A stretch of 64,000 nt of DNA from Nautilus pompilius (Eukaryota > Mollusca > Cephalopoda > Nautilida > Nautilidae). Both the position numbers and the translations under genes were made by a program. Below the pieces are notes generated by a model, which saw only the letters and a program-made list of their open reading frames with translations, searched no databases and was not told where the DNA came from. The stretch lies in contig JACATO010000132.1 of NCBI GenBank assembly GCA_018389105.1, forward strand, positions 992,001 to 1,056,000, given 5' to 3'. Positions 13,401 to 22,493 of this stretch are shown in pieces. The first letter of the stretch is position 1. Every line of letters starts with the position of its first letter.

Positions 13401-16400
13401 GATCATTTTTACATTTTATTTAATATGAAATTCTATATTTTGGTAAAAATTATTTAAACTTATCTGAATGTTAATTTTTTTTTTTTCAGAATTAACATCA
13501 GCATATAATTTAGTATCATCTGCAGATTTTTACGTGTTAACGTTTACTACATAATCAGTATTATTGGTATAAGTCAAAAACAAGACTCGACCCAAAAAAA
13601 AACCTCTGTGGCACACCACTCGTGACTTCATGGTACCATGATGAACACCATTTAATACTACATATGTATACCACCCTTCTCTCAGTTGGGATGAGCTCAG
13701 TTTTTGATGTATCTCCATAATATGAGTTTTTCTTGCCTCTAGCTTCCCGCCACATTATAAAAACAAAAGGGTCCAATAGGGTCTTTCTGCAGTAAGCATA
13801 TGCAGCTACCCACACCTGTGCATGGTTTAGCAAACTGATCAGGGACTTTGGATAATTAATATTCCACTGTCAGCATTGGTCGGGTTCAACGAAGATGACA
13901 GTTATACAATTTACTTTGATTTTGTTTCATTTTTTAACTTTTCTGCATGGCTGCTGAGCCATTACCACAGCTTTTAGTTTATTATAGTTCTCTCCATATT
14001 GCAAATATTATATAAAATCTTATTGTTTGTAGACTATCTTTTCAAGTGGGTTGCAGTCCTAACTTTGTAAATACACCAAAACAAAACTCAAAAAAATTTA
14101 ATGTAGTATGATGAACAAAAAGAAGGGAAAGAGATTTAACTGTGGCACAGTTTATAGATCAGCATGGAGAAACTTCAAAGTGCAAGTAAATCCACTCAGG
14201 TAAGCCAGCAGCTGCTTGTTTAACTATGGCATGATGGGATTACTGTTAGCTGGCTCCCAGGAGTGAAAATACCTACCCATGTATTTTTAAACTAATTCAC
14301 ATTGATGACATCTGGCAATTTCTAAGAAATTTTTTCATTTATTCATAAATATAGTCTTTTACTTTAAAAATTCTAATATTGCGTTTAGATGATTTCTAAT
14401 TATGCCCCCTAGTGTTTTTATGTAATGACAGCTTTAAAAGGTATTTTTACCTGCTCATACCTTTAATGATTTAGCAACTTTTGTTAGATCTATCACTTAA
14501 AATAGGTACATTATGTATTTTAATCACTCTATATTCTATGTATTCTGGAAAGATTTTTGAAAAGTCTGTGCTGAACTTGTTTTAGTACCTCAGCGTCCTG
14601 TTTAAAAAAGGTCGGATTCTAACATGTTCTAGATGTGCCACTAATCAGTTATTCCTGGTTTTTTCAGCTTCATTGGCAGCTAAAATGCTTTGATTTTTGT
14701 ATCCAAGAATTTTCTTGGTAATCACCTAATTCTTATATTCCATTTTTCATTTTATTTTACAAATCTAATGGCTCATTTAGAGGTATTTCTGAAAATTATA
14801 TCTCTACTGTTAACTTTAGTGTCATCTTGCTATGGACCTGTACCTCACTAAGTGTTTGTTACCTGGTGATATTGTGATTTATTTACAACTTCACGTCATG
14901 AAATTGCTGAAAAGTTGTTTTCCTCTATGAAATCTGTTTGTTTTAACAAAAATAAAAGAAAGAGAAGCTATTTTTCCCACAAAATAAGAAATCAAAAAAG
15001 CCTTTTTCATGAAATTTTATATTTTGTAGCTAAAATTGCTATTCATGGAGAAAAGAAAGTTGTCTTTACATTTACTTGGTTGCAAAATAAGAAAGTGTTA
15101 TGTAACTCTTGATGCCATTATAAGACTTTAAAAAGTGTTGGACTCGGCTGTTTTTCTGGAGCAGCGCTGAACTTATTAGTAAATTGTATGCATTTATCAA
15201 GAAACTGAGATCTGGTCTCGGAGTATATTGATCTATCTTTGGAATTTTTGTTATTACTATATTACTACTAACAAACTTAAAAGGTTTGCAATGATATTGA
15301 TTTAAAATCTTTTATATTCTTCTACTTGACAGTGATAGGTACTAAATTTGTAATTTTAGTCAAATGTTATCTCATTGCACCGAGCCATAAAGAAGACAAG
15401 GCAACAGAGGATTCATGTAAAAATGTGATGTGATGAACTGGCCCAAGTCCTCTGTTTACTGCAGAGAGAGAGGGAGAGATGATGGGATGAAATAAAAGTA
15501 GCTTCTTATTCTGTTTCTGGGCATTTTGTGTAGTTAAAAACCAAGCTTTATGTGAAAATAAGCGCTTGATTAATTCTGTATTAGAAGTGGTGATATTTTT
15601 TAATCAGCCATTGATATTTTGGACCAACAATGTGTATTATTGCAGTACCAAGTCATATTAAAGTTACCAGCTGCAATTGCTTGTTTATATAATTCCAAAA
15701 CATGACGCGCACAAGTAAGTGAGGGATCATCATTGGGAATACATCCCCAGAGCTTGCAGGCGTTGCCACTGCTGGGGGGGGGGGGCATGCACGCAATGTC
15801 ACATCAAACAGACAAACTCGTCATATTTAAAAATTTTCTTCTGAGATCAATGTGTAGCTGAATGAGAAAAAAACACCAATTTATTGAGACAGAATTCTAG
15901 TAAGATTTTGCTTAACTGGTTAATGTCTTCACATTCTCATAAACCATTTTAGGTGTTGTAACACCTGAGGTACCACGGACTACTCTCTGGCTGGTAAATA
16001 CATTGTTCTAGAAAACTTCATCAATGTCATATAATCTTGGAGAGAAACTGTTTGCAGGCAAACTGACATCTGACAGCTTTGTAAGCCTACATGCAACAGA
16101 GTGAGGGGCATCAGAGGTGATGTTGCATAGTGTAGTTAGCTTCCCTTGGAATGCATTCTCCAAGAGTCCCTGTGTATGTGCGTTGCTCATGTTTTTTGAG
16201 TTATAAGCAGAAGTTATTTTATGGTCACTTTGTTAGTAATAATTGCAAGATTATAAAAATCATTAAAATTATTTATTTGAAAGTAATTTCATTAAATTTA
16301 AATGTTCACCAGTCTTGGTTGGAAGATGAAAGACAGTTTTGTTCACCTTGTAGTTGTGTGTGGACAACGGTTACACGAGTCGTGGTGTCACTACTTTCGC

Positions 16401-19400
16401 TACTCCTTCCTCAGAAGAGTGCAGAGCTGGAAGATGGTAGTCTATAGGCGCTGAATAACATTTGAGACCTTTTCTGCAGTAATATATGTTAAATGTCTGT
16501 AGACTTATTGGTGGTTCTTTAATGTGAGATTGGGAAATGTTGCAAGCAAATGCTAGAAATTTCCCACTACATTTATCACAAACTTATTAGTATTTATTGA
16601 ATGTTTGTTAGAATTTAGACTGCTGCTCCATTTGAAAGTACATCTTTAAGTCCTCCATTAAAAATTTTTTCTTTTTCTTTTTTTGTTTTGAAGAATTGGA
16701 CTTCATCCGGGCAGAATGCTTTGTATTTTCCCATGTGGCTGATGAGGGATTGATGGACTCCTGTGCAGGTAGTCTACTTCGTTACAGGAAACAAATAGGT
16801 GCTGATGGAATCTCAATCTTTACAGATATTAAAAAAAAACACAGGTTAGGCATTTACAATGAGGATAATTATATTTATTTTCTCCAGTGTTTGTTTTTTT
16901 CTTTGCCTTCTTGGGACCTAGTTCCATGAAAGACCTTGTCTGAAGCCCTTTACTCCTCAGAATTAAAGAGCTGACAGAAAAGTGAGTTGCTGTTAGTCCA
17001 GGGTCCAACAGAACTTTGTTCTCAGTGCTTGCACTAGCGGGTGGTCTCAGTTGTTAGGATCCCCAAAATATATAAGGTTCAATTTATTTTCAGCTTATTG
17101 GAGGCTACATTGGGTAGACAAGTTCTTGTCTTTGCTATACTATGCTGCCATTCTTTGAGCTATCTACAATTCCGATCATTATTTTACTTTTCTTTAAAAG
17201 TAACAATAAATAATTTGCATTATAAAACCTGATTATAAAGAATACTGTACCTGATACACAAGACTTGTGTTGTTGGTAATTGTGATTAACAATTTGACAG
17301 CAATATCAAGAATTATAGCGTATAAGTGATGCTGCATCCCCTTACTTTCCCAAGAGATTGCACTGAAACCTTTTTTTATTGCACTTTGAGGGAAACAAAT
17401 CTCTGATCTTCAATGAAAAATGCAGTGATTTGAGATCACATCTGTATTTAACATTTTTAATGAGAGTTGTGAAGCTTGTATTTTCCCCTAACACAGCAGG
17501 TGCACCATCAGTACTTATAGAACCCACAAACTCCAAGGAATGGTGGTTATAATTGAAAATTCCATTCATCGTTTCTGTAATATCTACTACTACTTGTTTC
17601 TTTTCACAAAAGAAATAATCTTCCTGGATGTCATTCTCATGCATATATCTAGCAAAAATGAGAAGTTGAACTTACTTTGAGCTGTTTCATCCAACTGCAA
17701 GCTGATTTTTGCTGGACTTTCCTTAATTTGCTCTATAACCTGATATCAGATTCTTCTGATATTTCTTTTATTCATTCACAAATAACACCATTTGACAGAA
17801 GGATCTGTGCAATTTTTTTGTTTTGCATCTTTACCACACATCAGCTCAGCTATTTCCATAACATGTGGTTTTTATCAGATTCTCTGATATAGTATGCAGC
17901 TGGATTTTTCTGACAAGCAAATCCACAATCAGAAAGTGTGTTTCTTGCTTCAAACCATGCTCACTTTGTTTTTAATGAAGCTAGTGTGTTGTCAAAATTC
18001 CCAGGGTGGACAGTCCAAAGGTGGCCTTTAAGTTTGGATGATTTCATGTTTCATACATCTATTGCTGAGCACCTTTGAGCAAAGGAAGAATTGTGGATTT
18101 TGAGAACCATATTTGTTGATCATAAACGTGAAGCCATACTGCATAAATGTACAGAAATACCCCAACTTATGTAAATTTGACTTTATGTAAGAAATAAATT
18201 CCAAAAAAAAAATTTGAGATACAGCAAAAATGTTACATAGCGCTACGTGTGGGTACCAGAGTATGAGCGGTCACTAAGAGCTGTGGAATAATGTGCACTG
18301 GGATCTGAATGTGTTAGTCGGCCATCATCCCTCTCCCCGCTCTCAGTTGTGTGTTAGTATCCGTCCAGTGAGTTTATTTTGTGCGTAAATCTTTTCGTTT
18401 TTACGTGAAATTCTCCATTGCAAGCCATAGTGCCAAAGCGTAGAAGTGATGCTAGTGCTAGTGGTTTCGCAAAGAAGTGCAAGGTGATTGCGCTTGAGGA
18501 GAGGGTGAGCATAATAAAGAAATATGAAGCCAGGCAAACTGTCTTCCATTGCGCATGGACTGGGCATGGCTGTGTCGACGGTAAACACGATAGTGAGAAA
18601 CAAAGACATTATTAAAGAACACGTGAAAGGATCACGCTGATAACGAAACAAAGGAGTGATGTGATTGCCGAGGTGGAGAAATTATTGATGGCGGGGATGC
18701 AAGATAATAAGCCGTATACATGTGAGTTTGAATTATGTATAGCCAACTGGAACATAACCGTTATGTAAGTCGAGGTATCCCTGTATCATCTTACAATGCT
18801 TCTACAACATAAAATTGTGGGTAAAGGAAAATTCAAATCTGAAAAAAGAATTAGTAAAATTTTGAAAATAACAGAGTAAAAATGTTTTAAAAACAAATTT
18901 TTTTTCCTTGAATAACAATGACATTACTCGTTACTAATAGAAATGTATTACTAAAGAATTACAATAATGGAATTTAATTATTCTTATTAAATTTGCTTTT
19001 ATAAAAAATTTTTTAAAATACATTTTCCTGAGTCTCCAAAATGGAGGTGGCTGCGGCTCAGTAAAATGGTCACATTTTAAAAAAATTAAGCTGCAACAGC
19101 ATGTATCACAGTACCAACCTCTCACCCATTGTAGCCCCAATAAAGTTGCAATCAGCCCTATTCTTGCACAATCCCTTTATTCTTTCCATAGTATTGCATC
19201 TTGCAAATACCCTGTTACAGCTGGGTTAGCATCATATAAAAACTCGTTCTCTTGTTTCTAAAATGGTCTGAACGTGCAAGGTCAGGGTTACATACTTATG
19301 GTTTAAATCCAATTACTTATAGAGAGCATTCAGATAATAATAAATGGAATCTTAAAGTAACTTACCAAAAAGAATGTAAAGAAGTGAAATACTGGTACTA

Positions 19401-21901
19401 CTATGGAAATGGTTAGAGCAATTGTTATCTTAGACATGCTTGCATCAGGTACATCTATGTAAATGACCAGCCGTGTACCAGCCATTTGTAGTTTCCTGCA
19501 AAAATAGTTAATAGCCAACACCTACTATTTTGGTGCTAACATATTTCATGCCCTCTGATTTGTCAATAAACCCCCTGACACTGCGCTCCCTACTACATCA
19601 AGTTCAATAGAATGTTGAGCAGCCAACTAGGGAACGCACTCGCTCGCTCACTCATGCTGCCACTGAAGGTGACTTGGGCATGTAGCTTACTTTTTGTGGT
19701 ATAACACAAGTACAAAGAAGCAGGGATCAACCATGTTTTGTTTATCATTATCATGTGATCCTCCCACGCACACTCATGCTGTTTTTCTACAAACACCCTT
19801 TTCTGTCTTCCGACCATCCCCACACCACATGTCAGTAGTTTTCTCACCAAACACAACCGGAGCAAACTGTTTCCTTGTGGTTTAGGAGAAGAAAAAATAT
19901 GGCAATGAACTTTTTTTCATCATCTTTACCACATCAGTTTTTACTTATGCCACCTGAGGCACATCTGCATTAGTATTTGTGTTGAACTGGCTGTGTCAGG
20001 GTGTAGAAGCAGTGGAGATTTGCCAAAGCTCCTATGGCTCAACCTGTGCTAAGTAATACAGATTTGAAGGGTTGTAGAGAGGGATCCACCATCACCATGA
20101 TAACAAATTTAACGTAGTGTGTATGGTGTTATAGCAGTGAACTGCCCCTGATATTTATAATAAAAAAAATCAGTCTGAAGGCCACTTGTGGAAACAAAAA
20201 TGCTTTTTCCCCATATACTGGTATATTTTCTAGACTTAGTAAAGGATTATAACTGTTGTTTTGGGTTTTTTGTTTTTTTTTTACTTGTTGTGAAACTTGA
20301 ATAATCCAACGGAGCAGATATTGGTATAAAGCTTTGTTGCACCAGTATCTCCTCAAGATTTTGACATTTCTTATTTTTTACTTACTATTGCTGCTTTCTT
20401 ACCTCCCTCTAGTGCCCACGCCATCACCGCAGATGTGGACATTGCAGAGACAGCCAAGGCTGCAGAATTCTTCCTCAGCAATGGTGTCATTGTGACGGGA
20501 ACCTTCTCAGGAGAACCTGCAAATACTTCAGACTTATATGGTAAGCTTGATTTGGCGTCATACGGGTTTTTTTTTTAAGAAAGTCTAGCTGTAACATGTG
20601 ACTCTCTGCAAATGTTTCATCTTTAAAAAAAACTATAGAGAAGCTACATTTCTACACAGATAATGTTTTAATTATTGATATCTTTCACTTTCTCTACTCA
20701 ATGCTGCTGTTTTATTTAATCAAAAGTTAATAGGTTTTTTTTTTTTTTTGTTACTAAAAGTTTAAAGTTAAGCAGAAAAAAAAACATTAATGGAAACACA
20801 ATGACCTTGTGGCTTTTGGAAGGGAGTAGATTCCAAGTAAACTTCATGGTTGGTTCTTGTAAGGTGTGAAACATTGGGTGATTTGTTATCCTAAGGTGTA
20901 CTGTCCCTGCTAACTTCAAGTGTGAGCTTGTTCTGTCATGGAAACCTGTTGTTTTACCTTGCTCTACTAGAACCAGCAAGAGAGATTTTCCCTAGCCAAG
21001 ATCCATCACACAGAACCCTTTGAGGAGAGACACCTCCATCAACATGGTTTTTAAAATTAGTTTGTTATTACTGCTGACAGCTTATTCCATCTGTGAGCAT
21101 CATGTGAGTCAGACATGACAGGATATTTGTGAAAAGCTATAAACTATTACAAGGATGAAAAAGTTAAAACCCTGACCTTAGAATCATTACCACCTAAATT
21201 TCTCGAGCAGATATAACGCCTGTAAACATGTTTTAATATTTCCATTTTTACTTCACTTTTCACAAAGAGGGGCAGGTATTCTAAAAAAAATAAAGAAAGA
21301 AACTTACAACATATAATCAGTCTAAATCCATATGCCGTCTGCTCAGATTTAATTAAGATCACTAATATATTAATATTAAGATGTGAGTAGCCCATCCTAT
21401 GGTGGTAGTGCTCAACAAACCTCTGACTAGACTGGATATGAGAAAATCTTTTTAGCAGTCGAGTGATAAACACTTGGAATGTTTTACTATGGGAGAAGCA
21501 AAATGTGAGAGTCGCTTTAAGCAGTCTGCCAAATGTTAAGATGAAGCAGATTTTTTAAGTTATAGCACTCCTTGTCCTTCTGACTCTCCATATCTACCTA
21601 TATGCCCAGAATACTTCCTGAAACCATTATTTCAGTTTCCTCAGCATAAACACATAGTATGCTGTTAATTATCTCTCTCTCTCTCTCTCTCTTTCTCTCA
21701 GCTGTACAGAAAGCTGTGAACATACCTGTTTTGGTTGGATCAGGTATTACTCTCAACAATCTCCCTGATTTTCTCAGTGCAAATGCCTTAATTGTGGGTT
21801 CTCATTTCAAGAAGGAAGGAAAGTGGTACAATGAAATCGATCCTCTCAAGGTGTCTTCTTTTATGGAAAAGGTTATCAAGTCACGCCAATTTACGCTGTG
21901 A
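4313..21901 (+). CDS. BtpA-family TIM-barrel protein (F13E9.13-like), 3' part
   Basis: Exons at 4313-4496, 16694-16844, 20413-20540 and 21702-21901 join in phase (61 codons+1, 2+49+2, 1+42+1, 2+66) into the last 220 residues and a TGA stop. Family landmarks appear in order: MIENMHDIPY near residue 4, VGVQILAAANTQALAVAKAA, DFIRAECFVFSHVADEGLMD with a following CAG, FTDIKKKH, AETAKAAEFF with GVIVTGT, and VLVGSGIT plus ALIVGSHFKKEGKW. This is the BtpA (PF03437) fold. The cyanobacterial founder helps photosystem I accumulate; animal members, annotated as F13E9.13-like and often predicted mitochondrial, have no settled function. The N-terminal 50-60 residues expected for the family are absent from what I can see, so one or more 5' exons lie left of the window or are unrecognised. 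All four exons are intact. Possible polyadenylation signals follow at about 21,987 and 22,031. Confidence 0.88.
5630..5760 (+). repeat. possible tRNA-derived SINE head
   Basis: The stretch contains a tRNA-Ser/Leu-like word (ATAGACTGCTGGAAT). About 30 bases later comes a B-box-like word, AAGTTTGAATCC, close to the RNA polymerase III consensus GGTTCGANTCC. No second copy was found in the window and no clear tail is visible, so this could be chance. Confidence 0.25.
6854..7986. mobile_element. palindromic mariner made of two 3' halves
   Basis: TA-flanked ends read CGAGGTCTGATCAGAAAATTC on the left and, reverse-complemented, TGAGGTTTGATAAAAAAATTC on the right. From 7214 down to about 6915 the minus strand codes the C-terminal end of a mariner transposase (motif PDMAPNNFFLFPRLK, then KGKRFQGV). 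From about 7225 to 7935 the plus strand codes a longer C-terminal part (VSAKFV, SIITGDKTWGYG, then FPKLKHTLKRKRFQDV). Both arms therefore end in the 3' terminus of the same kind of element, so the unit is an inverted composite and not a normal mariner. Several stops and frame changes make it inactive. Confidence 0.7.
11040..11580 (-). mobile_element. Tc1-like transposase fragment
   Basis: The minus strand reads KLNMVGHLADDL, then GDRFILQQDN (second catalytic Asp), LDTQYLVIKELLKPMV and QLPDQNPNELIWKEVY, where the final Glu of the Tc1 DDE triad is present. Upstream, at about 11,400-11,570, the words WLDESRFKIFDSK supply the first catalytic Asp in another frame. Stops and a missing 5' half make it a fossil. 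Terminal repeats were not found, so the limits are those of the coding trace. Confidence 0.65.
13480..13860 (-). mobile_element. non-LTR retrotransposon (LINE) reverse-transcriptase fragment
   Basis: The minus strand reads WYHEVTSGVPQ, matching the family phrase 'EVTSGVPQGSVLGPLLF', and about 45 residues later ADDTKLYADVN, the catalytic YADDT/FADDT box. Words between them (TDYVVNVNT) match the 'IND' spacer of Jockey/CR1-type elements. Frameshifts and at least one stop lie between. Only the fingers-palm part remains, with no 5' end or tail, typical of a 5'-truncated and decayed LINE. Confidence 0.65.
16694..16844 (+). CDS. BtpA exon 2 of visible set
   Basis: Acceptor tttgttttgaag, donor CACAG then GTTAGG. 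It codes LDFIRAECFV through FTDIKKKH, including the family signature HVADEGLMD, with two bases of a split codon at each end. Confidence 0.87.
17330..18110 (-). mobile_element. hAT transposase fragment (ZBED5/FAM200 type)
   Basis: The minus strand reads GSISTDGAPAVLG then FTTLIKNV, the well-known hAT catalytic-core phrase 'TDGAPAMLG..SGF..LVK'. Towards 18,100 the same strand gives KSSKLKGHLWTVHP, matching the BED-finger end of these proteins, and LQLDETAQS, matching the 'SLQLDESTDV' phrase. Several stops interrupt it. It lies in the BtpA intron in antisense. Confidence 0.65.
18152..18783 (+). mobile_element. internally deleted Tigger/pogo element (632 bp)
   Basis: TA-flanked ends are CAGAAATACCCCAACTTATG on the left and, reverse-complemented, CAGGGATACCTCGACTTACA on the right. 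Inside, from 18,430, the plus strand codes PKRRSDASASGFAKKCKVI and then EERVSIIKKYEARQTV, the start of the CENP-B/pogo helix-turn-helix. A later trace reads RNKDIIKEHVKGS after a frame change. The DDE domain is missing, so this is a deletion derivative. Confidence 0.7.
18784..20412. other. BtpA intron 2, right part
   Basis: Mostly unremarkable AT-rich intron. The only item of note is an exon-like block on the minus strand at 19366-19495, listed separately. The sequence at 19,590-20,060 is slightly richer in GC but gave no recognisable product on either strand. Confidence 0.5.
19366..19495 (-). CDS. possible orphan exon coding a membrane segment
   Basis: On the minus strand a 130-base block is bounded by a good acceptor (ctatttttgcag) and a strong donor (TTTTTG then GTAAGTTA). 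One frame is open throughout (1 base + 43 codons): KLQMAGTRLVIYIDVPDASM, then a hydrophobic span ITIALTISIVVPVFHFFTFF. It would be antisense to the BtpA gene, in its second intron. I recognise neither the protein nor any partner exon nearby, and 43 open codons are not rare by chance. It could be a real exon of an interleaved gene, a retained relic, or noise. Confidence 0.25.
20413..20540 (+). CDS. BtpA exon 3 of visible set
   Basis: Acceptor cttacctccctctag, donor TTATATG then GTAAGC. It codes AHAITADVDIAETAKAAEFF and GVIVTGTFSGEP, the part of the barrel that leads to the last strands. It is noticeably richer in G and C than the intron around it, as expected for conserved coding sequence. Confidence 0.87.
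21669..21701 (+). repeat. (CT)n tract serving as polypyrimidine tract
   Basis: A run of CT dinucleotides ends directly at the CAG acceptor of the last BtpA exon. The microsatellite therefore doubles as the polypyrimidine tract for this splice site. Confidence 0.7.
21702..21901 (+). CDS. BtpA last exon
   Basis: Codes AVQKAVNIPVLVGSGITL, ALIVGSHFKKEGKWYNEIDP and a C-terminal helix MEKVIKSRQFTL before TGA at 21899-21901. The Gly-rich VLVGSGIT is the phosphate-binding-like loop of the barrel. Confidence 0.9.
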
Positions 21902-21986
21902 CCACATTTCAGCCAGCATGCTAACCATTATTTCAGATTTTTAAAATGTCATTAATGCCAGAAAACATTTAGATAATGCTGATTAA

Positions 21987-22036
21987 ATAAATCTGTTATT
22001 TAGCTAATTAGAAATTTAAGCTCTTACTCAAATAAA
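21987..22036 (+). promoter_or_regulatory. polyadenylation signals of the BtpA gene
   Basis: Two AATAAA hexamers lie about 85 and 130 bases after the stop, in 'ttaaataaatc' and 'caaataaagaa', followed by a T- and GT-rich stretch. This suits cleavage at about 22,050. Confidence 0.55.
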
Positions 22037-22253
22037 GAATTCTCTTTTTTTTGTGTGTGATTAAAGTGTATTTACATATTAATGAATGTAAATTTTATTC
22101 TGTATTTTGCTTTCATGGTAATCAGTTATATGCAAAAGTTTGTTTCTTTTTAATTTAGGAAAAACTAGTAAAAATATGTATTTAAAATTTTTTTATCTAA
22201 ATTAGATATCAAATTTTTTAATATTCATAAATCCATACATGCAAAATTATATA

Positions 22254-22491
22254 CAGGGTGTCCGTAAAGTTACTATACAGTCTTACAAGTTACTGGTCGT
22301 TGTTTCAATGCCGGTACGATGACATTTCTCAGTTTGTCCAGGTACCTTTCTCCTGTAACAGTTCCGTCGAAGAACTGTGGACCCACAATTCCATCAGACG
22401 ATATTCCTGCCCAGACAGTTATTCCAGGCTGGTTCAATTGGGACGTGATCGTAAACTGGTAAGACTGTATAGTAACTTTACGGACACCCTG
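22254..22491. mobile_element. 238-bp deletion derivative of a Tc1/mariner element
   Basis: Near-perfect inverted ends, CAGGGTGTCCGTAAAGTTAC on both sides, are flanked by TA (22252-22253 and 22492-22493). Inside, the minus strand still reads ITVWAGISSDGIVGPQFFDG then TVTGERYLD, a conserved part of the Tc1/mariner catalytic core. This is a short internally deleted copy of an autonomous element, not an unrelated MITE. The repeats match almost perfectly, so it is younger than most elements here. Confidence 0.75.
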
Positions 22492-22493
22492 TA

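Larger units (their letters stand above)
4497..16693 (+). other. large BtpA intron (12.2 kb)
   Basis: It begins GTTTGT and ends TTTGAAG. It carries a possible tRNA-derived SINE near 5.6 kb, a palindromic mariner at 6.9-8.0 kb, a Tc1 fragment at 11.0-11.6 kb and a LINE fragment at 13.5-13.9 kb, listed separately. The remaining stretches (about 4.5-5.6, 6.0-6.8, 8.0-11.0, 11.6-13.5 and 13.9-16.7 kb) are AT-rich and hold no gene I can identify. Open frames at 9147-9272 and 15600-15788 look slightly protein-like and are discussed as findings. Confidence 0.7.
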
